From NCBI RefSeq assembly GCF_002407065.1, contig NZ_CP023564.1, positions 1,178,001 to 1,242,000 on the forward strand: a stretch of DNA of 64,000 nt, given 5' to 3'. The stretch comes from Brachybacterium ginsengisoli. GTDB lineage: Bacteria > Actinomycetota > Actinomycetes > Actinomycetales > Dermabacteraceae. Each line of letters begins with the position of its first letter. Position 1 is the first letter of the stretch. This document shows positions 6,496-15,206 of this stretch, piece after piece. The notes beneath the pieces were generated by a model. The model made no database searches and was not told the DNA's origin. It was given only the letters and a program-made list of their open reading frames with translations. Both the position numbers and the translations under genes were made by a program.

Positions 6496-8091
6496 ATGTC
6501 CCTCACCCAGCGCACCCGCCGTGCAGCCCTCGCCCTGACCGCGACCACCGCCCTCACCGCCCTGCTCGGAGCGGGCAGCGCCACCGCCGCCCCCGCCCAC
6601 GAGGTCACCCTCACCCCGCTCGGCACCTACTCCACCGGGGCCTTCGACGAAGGCGCCTCCGAGATCGTCGCCCATGACCCCGCCACCCAGCAGGTCTTCG
6701 TGGTCAACGCCCAGGCCGGCACCGTCGACGTCCTGGACATCTCGGATCCGACCGCTCCCACGAAGGTGGGCACCCTCGACACCCCGGGCGCCAACTCCGT
6801 CGCCGTCCACGGTGGTCTCATCGCGGTCGCCGAGCAGGCCGAGACCACCACCGACCCCGGCACCGTCTCCTTCTTCGACGGCGGCAGCCTGGAGAAGATC
6901 CGCTCGCTGACCGTGGGCGCCCTGCCCGACATGGTCACCTTCACCCCGGACGGCAGGAACGTCCTGGTCGCCAACGAGGGAGAGCCGGAGGGCTACGACG
7001 AAGGACAGGTCGATCCCGAGGGCAGCGTCTCCGTCGTCTCCCTCGCGAACGGCGTCGAGAAGGCCCGGGTGCGCACCGCGGGCTTCCACCCCTTCAACGG
7101 CCGCGCCGGACAGCTGGAGGATGCCGGAGTGCGCCTCGTCGGGCCCGGTGCCTCCGTCGCCCAGGACCTCGAGCCCGAGTACATCACCACCAGCACGGAC
7201 GGACGCACCGCCTGGGCCACCCTCCAGGAGGCCAACGCCGTCGCCGTCATCGACGTGCAGTCCGCACGGATCGTGGACATCGTGCCCCTGGGCCTCAAGG
7301 ACCACTCCGTGCCGGGACAGGGCCTGGACGCCTCCAAGGACGACGACGCCCTCGACATCACCACGCACCCGGCCCAGGGCATGTACATGCCCGACGCCGT
7401 CTCCTCGTACGAGACCCCGGACGGTGAGGAGTTCCTGGTCACCGCCAACGAGGGCGACGCCCGCGAGTACGACGGCTTCGAGGAGGAGGTCGAGGTCCAG
7501 GACCTCACGCTGGACCCCGCGGCGTTCCCCGACGCGGAGGAGCTGCAGCTCGAGGAGAACCTCGGCGGTCTCACGGTCTCCTCCGCCTCGCCGCAGGGCC
7601 CGAACGGCTACACCGAGCTGCACTCCTTCGGCGGCCGGTCCGTGAGCATCCTGGACCGCTCGGGGAAGATGGTGTGGGACAGCGGCGACGGCCTCGAGCA
7701 GCTGATCGCCGAGGAGCATCCCGAGGACTTCAACTCTGACCACTCCGAGAACGGCTCCTTCGACGACCGCAGCGACAACAAGGGCCCCGAGCCCGAGGGC
7801 GTGACCGTCGGCGCGATCGGCGAGCAGCGCTACGCCTTCGTCGGCCTCGAGCGTGACTCCGGCATCGCCGTCGTGGACGTCACGGATCCGCAGAGCGCCG
7901 GGATCGTCGGCTACGCGACGGGCCGCGACTTCTCGGGCGACCCGGAGGCCGGCACGGCCGGTGACCTGGGTCCGGAGGGCCTGCACTTCATCACGGCGGA
8001 GGACAGCCCCACCGGCCGGCCGCTGCTGGTCGTCGGCAACGAGGTCTCCGGCACCACCACGATCTGGGAGGTCGAGGCACCGGGGGCCTGA
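6496..8091 (+). CDS. Secreted choice-of-anchor I family beta-propeller protein
   Basis: The 531-residue product begins with a signal peptide (MSLTQRTRRAALAL...GSATAAPA, cleavage after about residue 32). It continues as a repetitive beta-propeller-like protein with motifs VDVLDISDPTAPTKVGTL, VTFTPDGRNVLVANEGEPEG and LVTANEGDAREYDGF, which mark the choice-of-anchor I family found beside or fused to phosphoesterases. The C-terminus (TIWEVEAPGA) carries no sortase, LPXTG or membrane anchor, so this copy should be released or only loosely held. The acidic DDRSDNKGPEPEG region suggests calcium binding. Its neighbour 0.7 kb on is the alkaline phosphatase PhoD, so both may serve phosphate scavenging; that link is inference. 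Confidence 0.8.
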   Translation: MSLTQRTRRAALALTATTALTALLGAGSATAAPAHEVTLTPLGTYSTGAFDEGASEIVAHDPATQQVFVVNAQAGTVDVLDISDPTAPTKVGTLDTPGANSVAVHGGLIAVAEQAETTTDPGTVSFFDGGSLEKIRSLTVGALPDMVTFTPDGRNVLVANEGEPEGYDEGQVDPEGSVSVVSLANGVEKARVRTAGFHPFNGRAGQLEDAGVRLVGPGASVAQDLEPEYITTSTDGRTAWATLQEANAVAVIDVQSARIVDIVPLGLKDHSVPGQGLDASKDDDALDITTHPAQGMYMPDAVSSYETPDGEEFLVTANEGDAREYDGFEEEVEVQDLTLDPAAFPDAEELQLEENLGGLTVSSASPQGPNGYTELHSFGGRSVSILDRSGKMVWDSGDGLEQLIAEEHPEDFNSDHSENGSFDDRSDNKGPEPEGVTVGAIGEQRYAFVGLERDSGIAVVDVTDPQSAGIVGYATGRDFSGDPEAGTAGDLGPEGLHFITAEDSPTGRPLLVVGNEVSGTTTIWEVEAPGA

Positions 8092-8223
8092 GCCCGCGCC
8101 GTCGGGAAGGCCCGGAGCTGCCCCCGCCGCGACGGACCGCTCCGGCCCGGCCGTGCACCTGTGAGTGCGCAGCGGAGCATAGGGTCGATGGCCGGATCAC
8201 CACGGAGCCCGAGGAGGCACTCC

Positions 8224-8733
8224 ATGCGCGAGCGGACCGCGATTCCTGCGGACGGGCCGGGGGACGACCGGCACGCGGACCGATCGGACGACGCGCCGGA
8301 CAGCGCGATGCCGGACGCCGGGGCGACGGGCACCGACCTCCCTGATGTCCTCGGAGCGCCCACGACCGTGGTCGTGGACGCCGCCAACTGCGTGGGCAGC
8401 GTGCCCGACGGCTGGTGGCGCGATCGCGCCGGGGCGACGCGGCGGCTGCGCGACGCGCTCGACCCCGAAGGCCTCGGCCAGGACCTGCAGCTCGACGCGA
8501 CCCCCGCCCTGATCCTGGTGGTCGAGGGGCGGGCCCGCGGCGTCGACTCCACGCCGACGGTGCAGGTCGTGGAGGCCCCCGGCATCGGCGACGACACGAT
8601 CGTCGACGTCGTCGAACGGCTCTCCGACCAGGGGGAGAGCGCCGTCGTCGTCACCGCGGACCGCGAGCTGCGGTCGCGGGTGACCGCCCTGGGGGCTCGC
8701 ACCGTCGGCCCCCGCGTCGTACGCTCGCGCTGA
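8224..8733 (+). CDS. Putative NYN/PIN-fold nuclease-like protein
   Basis: The start at 8224 is set by GAGGAGG 6 nt upstream. After a disordered, acidic first 45 residues, the core shows the spacing of acidic residues seen in NYN/PIN domains: VVVDAANCVGS, then GDDTIVDVVERL, then VVVTADRELRSRVTALGART near the C-terminus. Such folds cut RNA using clustered aspartates. Related actinobacterial proteins are often labelled NTP pyrophosphohydrolase without evidence. The signature DGWWRDRAGATRRL after the first aspartate is characteristic of this small group. No partner antitoxin is adjacent, so a toxin role is not supported. The function stays open. Confidence 0.55.
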   Translation: MRERTAIPADGPGDDRHADRSDDAPDSAMPDAGATGTDLPDVLGAPTTVVVDAANCVGSVPDGWWRDRAGATRRLRDALDPEGLGQDLQLDATPALILVVEGRARGVDSTPTVQVVEAPGIGDDTIVDVVERLSDQGESAVVVTADRELRSRVTALGARTVGPRVVRSR

Positions 8734-8737
8734 GCTG

Positions 8738-8765
8738 GCCCGCACGGGCGAGCCGGCCCACCGGC
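8738..8765. terminator. Two short hairpins between convergent genes
   Basis: GCCCG-CA-CGGGC (8738-8749) and GCCGG-CCCA-CCGGC (8752-8765) sit back to back between the NYN-like gene and phoD. Neither has a T-tract. Confidence 0.35.
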
Positions 8766-8771
8766 CGCCGT

Positions 8772-10388
8772 TCAGCTCTCCGGGGTCAGCGTCCGGGTGT
8801 ACTGCACATCGCCGTTCGCGTCGATGAGCTCGACCGTGAACGCCTCGCCCTGCGGCGCGACCTCGACCCGGCCGAAGAACTGTCCGGTGCCGTCGCGCGG
8901 GGAGCCCATCGTGGGGCCGGCCTTCTGGAAGTCGACGTGCGGCCCGAAGGTCATGTCCATCTCGTTGGGCCCGAAGGACCCGGAGTTGATGGGGCCGGCG
9001 ACGAACTCCCAGAACGGGTCGAAGTCGGTGAAGGCGGCGCGCTCGGGGGAGTAGTGGTGGGCGGCGCAGTAGTGGACGTCGCCGGTCAGGAACACGATGT
9101 TCTTCGTCTTCTGCGCCTTGATCCCCGAGAGCAGGCGGGCCAGCTCGAGCTCACGGCCCAGCGGCGCGCCGTCCTCCGCGTTGGCGATCGACTCCTGCCC
9201 CTTGCCGTCGGGGACCACGATGCCCAGCGGCAGATCGGCGAGGATCACCTTCCAGGTGGCCTTGGACGTCCGGAGACCGCGCAGCAGCCACTGCAGCTGC
9301 TCCTCGCCCAGCATGGAGGTCTCGTGCTGCTCGAGCCCGTCGGTGTTCTCGCCCTTGTCGGTGCGCATGTCGAGCACGAACACGTCCAGATCGGGGCCGC
9401 GCTCGATCTGGCGGTAGATGCGTGTGGGCTCGAAGCCCGATCCGCGCGACATCGCCCGCGGGTCCGCGATCGGCTGGTACTCCTGCCAGGCCCGTCGGCC
9501 CCGGGCGGCGAGGGTGTTCACGTCCCGCACCGTGTAGCGGTCGTCCTCGAGCACCTCGCCTGCCCACCAGTTGTTGGTGGTCTCGTGGTCGTCCCAGGTG
9601 GCGATCACCGGCACCTCGGCGTACATCGCACGGATGTTCTCGTCCATCAGGTTGTAGCTGTGGCGCCCGCGGAACTCCTGCAGCGTCTCGGCCACCTTGG
9701 AGACCTCCTCGGTCACGAGGTTGTGCCACACGGTGCCGTCGGGCTCCTCGACGGACTCGGCGATCGGGCCGTCGGCGTAGATCGTGTCCCCGGCGTGGAG
9801 GAAGAAGTCCGGGGCCAGCGAGCGCATGGTCTCGTAGCCGAACATGCCCCCCACATCGGGGTTGATGCCGTAGCCCTGGCCGGCGGTGTCGGCCGTCCAC
9901 ACGAAGGTGTGGGCGCCGTCGGAGCGGCGACCCGGCGCGGTGCTGAAGCGGCCGGTGCCCACCTCGCCGCGCCGCCCGTGCTCGTCCTCGAAGAAGATCT
10001 CCGTCTCGAAGAAGGTGCCGGCGGGGAGTCCGTCCGCGCTGAGGCGTGCGGTGAAGTCGGTCTCGGGCCGGGCCCATCCGCCGCGCAGGGTGATCGGGCC
10101 GTGCCCCTTGCCCTTGCCGCGGGGGCTCACCCGCTCGCCGTCGGCGTCCAGCGCATGCAGCACCGCGTGCAGGCGGCCGGCGCCCGAGGCGCGGGACCAC
10201 AGCACCGCCGAGCGGGAGGTGACGTCGCCGGTCTGCAGCCCGGACGGCAGCGTCAGCCGGGAGCCGACGGGGCCGACGGGCCGCGCCGGCGCGGCGAGCG
10301 CCGAGCCGACGGGGAGGGTCGTGGCGAGGGCGGCGGCCGCGGCGCCCTGGAGGAGGGCGCGGCGGTTCGGGGAGGGGATTCTCTGCAT
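8772..10388 (-). CDS. phoD: Alkaline phosphatase D (PhoD-type), Tat-exported
   Basis: The 538-residue product opens with a twin-arginine-like signal (SPNRRALLQGAAAAALATTL), an N-terminal Fn3-like domain (LQTGDVTSRSAVLWSRASG) and then the PhoD phosphoesterase. Metal-ligand motifs are visible: FVWTADTAGQ, FFLHAGDTIYADG, VIATWDDHETTNNWW and FLTGDVHYCAAHH. PhoD enzymes use Fe3+ and Ca2+ to hydrolyse phosphodiesters and monoesters outside the cell, typically under phosphate limitation. The start at ATG 10388 follows TTGACT by 6 nt; a TTG at 10400 is an in-frame alternative. The consensus Tat motif is reduced to NRRALL. Confidence 0.9.
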   Translation of the reverse strand: MQRIPSPNRRALLQGAAAAALATTLPVGSALAAPARPVGPVGSRLTLPSGLQTGDVTSRSAVLWSRASGAGRLHAVLHALDADGERVSPRGKGKGHGPITLRGGWARPETDFTARLSADGLPAGTFFETEIFFEDEHGRRGEVGTGRFSTAPGRRSDGAHTFVWTADTAGQGYGINPDVGGMFGYETMRSLAPDFFLHAGDTIYADGPIAESVEEPDGTVWHNLVTEEVSKVAETLQEFRGRHSYNLMDENIRAMYAEVPVIATWDDHETTNNWWAGEVLEDDRYTVRDVNTLAARGRRAWQEYQPIADPRAMSRGSGFEPTRIYRQIERGPDLDVFVLDMRTDKGENTDGLEQHETSMLGEEQLQWLLRGLRTSKATWKVILADLPLGIVVPDGKGQESIANAEDGAPLGRELELARLLSGIKAQKTKNIVFLTGDVHYCAAHHYSPERAAFTDFDPFWEFVAGPINSGSFGPNEMDMTFGPHVDFQKAGPTMGSPRDGTGQFFGRVEVAPQGEAFTVELIDANGDVQYTRTLTPES

Positions 10389-10394
10389 GCGGCG

Positions 10395-10400
10395 AGTCAA
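10395..10400 (-). promoter_or_regulatory. -10 element of phoD (weak)
   Basis: TTGACT ends 6 nt before ATG 10388. The GACTCGCCGCATG context is the same as in the 47-bp repeat at 3424. Confidence 0.35.
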
Positions 10401-10494
10401 CGCCGTCGCCGTGACGGGCGCGTGACAGCGCGATGAATGCTCGGGGACCAGGTGGCTCCCGCGGGGCGGACTCCGGTGCCCGGGGAGCTGCCGG

Positions 10495-10734
10495 TCAGTC
10501 CGGGAGCACCCGTTCCAGCGGGATGGACCCGTCCTGCCAGGGCAGCAGCGCCCAGGCGATCAGATACGCGCCGAGGCCCAGCACGGGCAGCAGGAAGGAG
10601 GCGAGGACCAGCACGCGGACCAGCCAGACGTTCACCCCGAAGGCGTCGGCGAGGCCGCCCGAGATGCCGCCCACGAGCCGCTGGGGGCCTCGTCGGAACC
10701 GGAGTCGTCGCAGGGAGTCGAAGAGTGATCTCAT
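10495..10734 (-). CDS. PspC domain protein
   Basis: This is a 79-residue membrane protein that is entirely a PspC domain: a basic start [15 protein letters not shown], the conserved [23 protein letters not shown], a [18 protein letters not shown] ending, and one or two membrane spans. PspC proteins sense or respond to envelope stress; in actinobacteria stand-alone copies are common and their partner is usually unknown. The start at 10734 is chosen because TAGCGT lies 7 nt upstream; a longer frame back to 10929 would overlap the divergent ABC gene and has non-coding character. Confidence 0.85.
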   Translation of the reverse strand: MRSLFDSLRRLRFRRGPQRLVGGISGGLADAFGVNVWLVRVLVLASFLLPVLGLGAYLIAWALLPWQDGSIPLERVLPD

Positions 10735-10741
10735 GGCAGCG

Positions 10742-10747
10742 ACGCTA
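10742..10747 (-). promoter_or_regulatory. -10 element, leaderless start of PspC gene
   Basis: TAGCGT on the minus strand ends 7 nt before ATG 10734. Confidence 0.5.
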
Positions 10748-10900
10748 CGCGCAGGATCGACGCACCGCACCGGGGATGACCCTCGGAGGGACCGGGGGTT
10801 CTCCCCATGGCGGACGGCCGGGCCGGAACCCTGCTCCGCCGAACAGGCAACGATTTGATCAAGGCGCCTGCGACCACGAGGAATGCGGTCATCGAGCCGA

Positions 10901-10906
10901 TAGCCT
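10901..10906 (+). promoter_or_regulatory. -10 element of the glutamate-type ABC operon
   Basis: TAGCCT ends 7 nt before ATG 10914. The same hexamer at 6-7 nt precedes the thymidine kinase and GH92 genes. Confidence 0.55.
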
Positions 10907-10913
10907 CTCGGGC

Positions 10914-11699
10914 ATGACGCAGACCACACCGGAGTCGGAGAGCGCCGCCCCGACAGCCAGGCGACCCCTGGTCGAGCTCCAGAACGTCAACAAGCACTTC
11001 GGCTCGTTCCAGGCTCTGACCGACATCGACCTCACCATCCCCGAGGGGCAGGTCGCGATCGTGATCGGCCCCTCCGGCTCCGGCAAGTCGACGCTGTGCC
11101 GCACCATCAACCGGCTCGAGACGATCGACGAGGGCGGCCGCATCCTCATCGACGGCAAGGTCCTGCCCGAGGAGGGCAGGGCCCTGGCCACCCTCCGCGC
11201 CGAGGTGGGAATGGTGTTCCAGTCCTTCAACCTCTTCGCCCACAAGTCGATCCTCGAGAACGTCACCGTGGGGCCGATCAAGGTCAAGGGCATCAAGAAG
11301 GCCCAGGCGGAGAAGGAGGCCATGGAGCTCTTGGAGCGCGTCGGAGTCGCCCAGCAGGCCAAGAAGATGCCGGCCCAGCTCTCCGGCGGGCAGCAGCAGC
11401 GCGTCGCGATCGCGCGGGCGCTCGCCATGAAGCCCAAGGTCATGCTGTTCGACGAGCCCACCTCCGCCCTGGACCCGGAGATGGTCCAGGAGGTCCTCGA
11501 CGTCATGGTCCAGCTCGCCAGGGAGGGCATGACCATGGTCGTGGTCACCCACGAGATGGGCTTCGCGCGCAAGGCCGGGGACCGCGTCATCTTCATGGAC
11601 GCCGGGCGGGTCCTGGAGGACACGGACCCGGAGTCCTTCTTCACCGCACCGCAGCACGAACGGGCCAAGAACTTCCTCGGGAAGATCCTGGCCCACTGA
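10914..11699 (+). CDS. gluA: Polar amino-acid (glutamate-type) ABC transporter ATPase
   Basis: The 261-residue ATPase drives an amino-acid importer. It has Walker [10 protein letters not shown] (about residues 51-59), Q-loop VFQSFNLF, signature LSGGQQQR at 156, Walker [17 protein letters not shown] at about 175, and the H-loop [12 protein letters not shown]. The sequence and gene order (ATPase, lipoprotein, two permeases) match the GluABCD glutamate system of Corynebacterium and its relatives. It is the first gene of the operon and its transcript starts at or next to the ATG. The substrate assignment rests on operon layout and similarity, not on binding residues. Confidence 0.85.
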   Translation: MTQTTPESESAAPTARRPLVELQNVNKHFGSFQALTDIDLTIPEGQVAIVIGPSGSGKSTLCRTINRLETIDEGGRILIDGKVLPEEGRALATLRAEVGMVFQSFNLFAHKSILENVTVGPIKVKGIKKAQAEKEAMELLERVGVAQQAKKMPAQLSGGQQQRVAIARALAMKPKVMLFDEPTSALDPEMVQEVLDVMVQLAREGMTMVVVTHEMGFARKAGDRVIFMDAGRVLEDTDPESFFTAPQHERAKNFLGKILAH

Positions 11700-11740
11700 T
11701 CGCACGCCCCCGACGACCACACCCACCTTCTGGAGGAACC

Positions 11741-12604
11741 ATGCGCAAGAAGCTCGCATCCGCAGCGGCGATCGCCGCCGCAGCCACCCTGGCCCTGTCC
11801 GCCTGCTCGCCGTCCCAGTCCGGAGGCGGGGAGGGCGGCAGCGACGACGGCGGCGGCGACGGCCTCCGCATCGGCATCAAGTACGACCAGCCCGGTCTCG
11901 GCTTCCGCGAGGGCGACGGCGCCCCGACCGGCTTCGACGTCGAGGTCGCGAAGTACGTCGCGGGCGAGCTGGGCTACGCCGAGGACGAGATCGAGTGGGT
12001 CCAGACCCCCTCGGCCAACCGCGAGAACGCCCTCGAGGGCGGCGAGGTCGACATGATCTTCGCGACCTACTCCATCACCGACGAGCGCGACGAGCGCATC
12101 GACTTCGCCGGCCCCTACTTCGTGGCCGGCCAGGATCTCCTGGTGCGCGCCGACGACACCGAGATCACCGGCCCGGACGCCCTGGACGGCAAGAACCTCT
12201 GCTCGGTGACCGGTTCGACCTCCGCCCAGAAGATCAAGGACGAGTACTCCTCCGGCGTGGAGCTGGTGGAGCAGGGCGGCTACGCCGAGTGCGTGACCTA
12301 CCTCGAGTCCGGCCAGGTCGACGCCGTGACCACGGACGACATCATCCTCGCCGGCCTGGCCGCGACCCCGGAGAACTCCGGCAAGTTCAAGGTCGTCGGC
12401 AACGCCTTCAGCGTCGAGCGCTACGGCGTGGGCATCCCCACCGGTTCCGAGAACTGCTCGGGCATCAACGACGCCATCACCAAGATGAAGGAGGACGGCG
12501 CCTGGCAGAAGGCGCTGGACACCGCCACCGAGGGCACCGGCTACGCGCCCTCCGAGGAGCTGAACAGCGGCGCCGACGCCCAGCTCGAGTCCTGCGACGA
12601 CTGA
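11741..12604 (+). CDS. gluB: Glutamate-type ABC transporter substrate-binding lipoprotein
   Basis: The 287-residue precursor has a lipoprotein signal with lipobox LSAC (Cys22), a Gly/Asp-rich linker, and a family-3 solute-binding domain: GIKYDQPGLGFREGDGAPTGFDVEVAKYV at the start, then EGGEVDMIFATYSITDERDERIDFAGPYF. It would be anchored to the outer face of the membrane and hand substrate to the two permeases. A strong GGAGGA sits 7 nt upstream of ATG 11741. It is followed by a hairpin at 12633-12656, which should make this cistron more abundant than the permease genes downstream. Confidence 0.88.
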   Translation: MRKKLASAAAIAAAATLALSACSPSQSGGGEGGSDDGGGDGLRIGIKYDQPGLGFREGDGAPTGFDVEVAKYVAGELGYAEDEIEWVQTPSANRENALEGGEVDMIFATYSITDERDERIDFAGPYFVAGQDLLVRADDTEITGPDALDGKNLCSVTGSTSAQKIKDEYSSGVELVEQGGYAECVTYLESGQVDAVTTDDIILAGLAATPENSGKFKVVGNAFSVERYGVGIPTGSENCSGINDAITKMKEDGAWQKALDTATEGTGYAPSEELNSGADAQLESCDD

Positions 12605-12632
12605 GCTGACCTCCTCCCACCGATGACGGTGA

Positions 12633-12656
12633 CGGGACGGGCCGCAGCCCGTCCCG
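12633..12656 (+). terminator. Intercistronic hairpin gluB-gluC (partial terminator or stabiliser)
   Basis: A perfect 10-bp stem CGGGACGGGC/GCCCGTCCCG with loop CGCA lies in the 115-nt gap between the binding-protein and permease genes, with no T-tract. Confidence 0.6.
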
Positions 12657-12719
12657 CCACCGCCCTCCCCGTCGCCTGACGGACCCATCGGCGGCCGCAG
12701 GCCCCCGGACAGGAAGCAC

Positions 12720-13394
12720 ATGAACGGATTCCTCGACGTCTTCACCGAGTACGACGTGCTCGGCGCCTTCTGGATGAACATCAAGCTGACGGCCTTCGCC
12801 GCCGTCGGCTCCTTCGTGCTGGGCGTCGTGCTGGCCCTGTTCCGGATCTCACCGGTGGGCTCGTTCCGGGCCATCGGCACCGGCTACGTCAACATCGTCC
12901 GCAACACCCCGCTGACGATCATCATGGTGCTCGGCGTGCTCGCGGTCTGGGGCCAGCTCAAGGTCACCTTCTTCTCCAGCTTCGACCTGAACTTCTTCAC
13001 CTACGCGGTGATCGCCCTGACGCTCTACCACGCCTCCTTCGTGTGCGAGGCGATCCGGTCCGGGGTGAACACCGTGCCGCTGGGGCAGGTGGAGGCGGCG
13101 CGCGCCATCGGCCTCACCTTCCTCCCCGCAGCCCGGATCGTGGTGCTCCCGCAGGCTCTGCGCGGAGCGATCACGCCGCTGGGCAACACCCTCATCGCCC
13201 TGACCAAGAACACGACGGTCGCCGCAGCCGCCTCGGTGGCGGAGGCCTCCGGCCTGATGCGCACCATGCTCGAGTTCAACCCGGATCTGATGATCTACAT
13301 CTTCCTCACGATCGCCATCGGCTTCTGCGCGATCGTCATCCCCATGGGCCTGGTGACCACCTGGCTCTCCGACAAGCTGGCGGTGGCCCGATGA
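12720..13394 (+). CDS. gluC: Glutamate-type ABC transporter permease 1
   Basis: The 224-residue permease of the HisMQ/GlnP type has five membrane segments. The cytoplasmic EAA loop that docks on the ATPase reads VPLGQVEAARAIGLTFLPAARIVVLPQAL (about residues 119-147). ACAGGAAG precedes the ATG at a short distance. Its stop overlaps the start of the second permease (ATGA), giving translational coupling and equal stoichiometry. Confidence 0.85.
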   Translation: MNGFLDVFTEYDVLGAFWMNIKLTAFAAVGSFVLGVVLALFRISPVGSFRAIGTGYVNIVRNTPLTIIMVLGVLAVWGQLKVTFFSSFDLNFFTYAVIALTLYHASFVCEAIRSGVNTVPLGQVEAARAIGLTFLPAARIVVLPQALRGAITPLGNTLIALTKNTTVAAAASVAEASGLMRTMLEFNPDLMIYIFLTIAIGFCAIVIPMGLVTTWLSDKLAVAR

Positions 13395-14284
13395 GCGCGC
13401 AGCCCGGCGTCCTCTTCGACGCCCCCGGACCGAAGGCCCGGCGCAACGTCCTGATCGCGAACGTGATCGCCCTCCTCGGAGTGCTGGCGATCGCCGCCCT
13501 GGTGCTGATGCAGCTGAACACCCAGGGCCAGCTCGCCCCGCAGAAGTGGCTCAGCGCCGTGAACGGCAGCGCCTGGTCCAACTACTACCTGCCCGGTCTG
13601 CAGTTCACGCTGCAGTCCTCCGGCATCGCCGTGATCACCGCGATGCTGTTCGGTCTGGTGTTCGGATTCCTGCGCCTGGCCCCCTTCGCGATCGTCCGCG
13701 GAGCCGCCGGCGTGGTCGTGGAGTTCTTCCGCGCCGTGCCGGTGCTGGTGATGATGTTCTTCCTGTACTTCTTCCTCGCGCGGAACGTCGCTTCCGCAGG
13801 GTTCATCGCCAACGAGGACTCCGCCTACTTCGCCGTGATCATCGGCCTGACCGTCTACAACGGCGCGGTCATCGCCGAGCTGATCCGCTCCGGGGTGAGG
13901 TCGCTGCCGAAGGGGCAGCGGGAGGCCGCCGCCGCGATCGGCATGACCAACGGCCAGTCCCTGCGGATCGTGGAGATCCCGCAGGCGCTCACGGCGATGC
14001 TGCCCTCGCTGCTCAGCCAGTTCGTGGTGATCCTCAAGGATTCCGCGCTCGGATACATGATCGGCTTCTACGAGCTCCTGCAGTATTCGCGCCAGCTCGG
14101 CTCGGGATATTCCAACATTCTGCAGACCCTCGTGGTCGGAGCGCTGATATTCATCGCGATCAACTACCTCCTCACGAAGGTGGCGTCCTGGCTGGCGGGC
14201 AGGCTGTCCTCCCGCACCGGCGGTGATACGGCTCCCACCACGTCCACCACGATGGCTCCCACCCCGCAGGCGGGCGTGCGGTGA
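13391..14284 (+). CDS. gluD: Glutamate-type ABC transporter permease 2
   Basis: The 297-residue second permease of the importer has an extra N-terminal segment, a periplasmic-side loop (QLAPQKWLSAVNGSAWSNYYLPG), the typical core FFRAVPVLVMMFFLYFFL, and the EAA loop LPKGQREAAAAIGMTNGQSLRIVEIPQAL (about residues 173-201). The C-terminal tail, rich in Thr and Pro, is probably disordered. It pairs with the overlapping upstream permease to form the transmembrane heterodimer. No terminator hairpin is obvious before the next gene. Confidence 0.85.
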   Translation: MSAQPGVLFDAPGPKARRNVLIANVIALLGVLAIAALVLMQLNTQGQLAPQKWLSAVNGSAWSNYYLPGLQFTLQSSGIAVITAMLFGLVFGFLRLAPFAIVRGAAGVVVEFFRAVPVLVMMFFLYFFLARNVASAGFIANEDSAYFAVIIGLTVYNGAVIAELIRSGVRSLPKGQREAAAAIGMTNGQSLRIVEIPQALTAMLPSLLSQFVVILKDSALGYMIGFYELLQYSRQLGSGYSNILQTLVVGALIFIAINYLLTKVASWLAGRLSSRTGGDTAPTTSTTMAPTPQAGVR

Positions 14285-14412
14285 CCTGCGCCGACGGTCG
14301 CGCGGCCGTCTGATCTCCGCTCGACGCCGGGGCCGGAGGGCAGGGCGGGGGATGAGAGCTTGACCGCTCGGACTGGGAGGAGTGCACAGAATCCTTTTAG
14401 ACTTCTTGACCA

Positions 14413-15180
14413 ATGGTCGCCGAAATCGAGTCCCCGCGTGATGCCCTCCTCGACACCCGTGTCGCCGGCGGGCGTCATCTCCTGCGTGAACGCTCGTGGT
14501 GGGACCGCCTGACCTCGGCTCCGAGTCTCGCCATCGCCCTGCTGCTGGTGATCCTGCTGGCCGCCGGACCCCTCCAGCCGATGGACCTCTTCCTGGCCAA
14601 GCGCTGGCTGTACCGCATCGAGCCGGGGCTGCTGCCGTTCGCGCAGGACGTGCTGGATCCCATCGCCGGCCAGATGGTCTGCCTGCCGGTCCTGCTGCTC
14701 GTCGCCGCGGTGATCGCCCGGAAGCTGCGCTCCTGGCGCCCGCTGCTCATCGCGGGCCTGGCCGAGCTGGGGTTCCTGGCGGGCGTCGGCTCGATGAAGG
14801 TCATCCTCGCCCGCGGCGTGACCTACGAGCGTGACCCGCGCTTCTTCGAGGCGGGGTTCCTCGACATGGGGGCGAAGGGCATCAGCTTCCCCTCCGGTCA
14901 CGCCTCCGAGGCGGTGCTGATCTACGGTGCCGCCGTGTACCTCATCGCCCGGTACACCGACGCCTCGCAGCGCCTGGTGCGGATCCTGACCGGGGTGGTC
15001 GTGGCGATCTGCATCAACTCCGTGACCGTCTCGTTCCTCATCGGCTGGCACTGGGCGAGCGATCTCGTCGGCGGGCTCCTCGCCGGGGGTCTCTTCCTGC
15101 GCCTGATCGTCGACTGGGACGAGCGCTCCCGGCGGCGATCCGAGGACCTCGGCGCGGAGCCGATCCCCGAGAGCGCCTGA
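14413..15180 (+). CDS. PAP2-family membrane phosphatase
   Basis: This is a 255-residue membrane protein with six segments. The three-part phosphatase signature is present: K-containing block KVILARGVTYERDPRF (C1, about residues 135-150), FPSGHASEAV (C2, about 159-168) and SFLIGWHWASD (C3, about 206-216, ligand His and Asp present). Such enzymes remove phosphate from lipid phosphates such as phosphatidic acid or undecaprenyl pyrophosphate on the outer face. It starts at ATG 14413; TTTAGACT lies 9 nt upstream in a locally AT-rich patch, the only one in this part of the window. It converges on the DUF3152 gene. Confidence 0.85.
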   Translation: MVAEIESPRDALLDTRVAGGRHLLRERSWWDRLTSAPSLAIALLLVILLAAGPLQPMDLFLAKRWLYRIEPGLLPFAQDVLDPIAGQMVCLPVLLLVAAVIARKLRSWRPLLIAGLAELGFLAGVGSMKVILARGVTYERDPRFFEAGFLDMGAKGISFPSGHASEAVLIYGAAVYLIARYTDASQRLVRILTGVVVAICINSVTVSFLIGWHWASDLVGGLLAGGLFLRLIVDWDERSRRRSEDLGAEPIPESA

Positions 15181-15206
15181 GCGCGGCCCCGGGGCGCCCT
15201 CAGCGC
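15173..15206. terminator. Imperfect hairpin between convergent PAP2 and DUF3152 genes
   Basis: GCGCCTGAGCGC pairs with small bulges to GCGCCCTCAGCGC across the 19-nt intergenic space and both stop codons. It would serve both directions. Confidence 0.4.

Noticed and set aside
8224-8733. NYN-like protein as the toxin of a toxin-antitoxin pair
   Set aside because: No small antitoxin-like gene overlaps or adjoins it; its neighbours are a secreted protein and phoD on the other strand.
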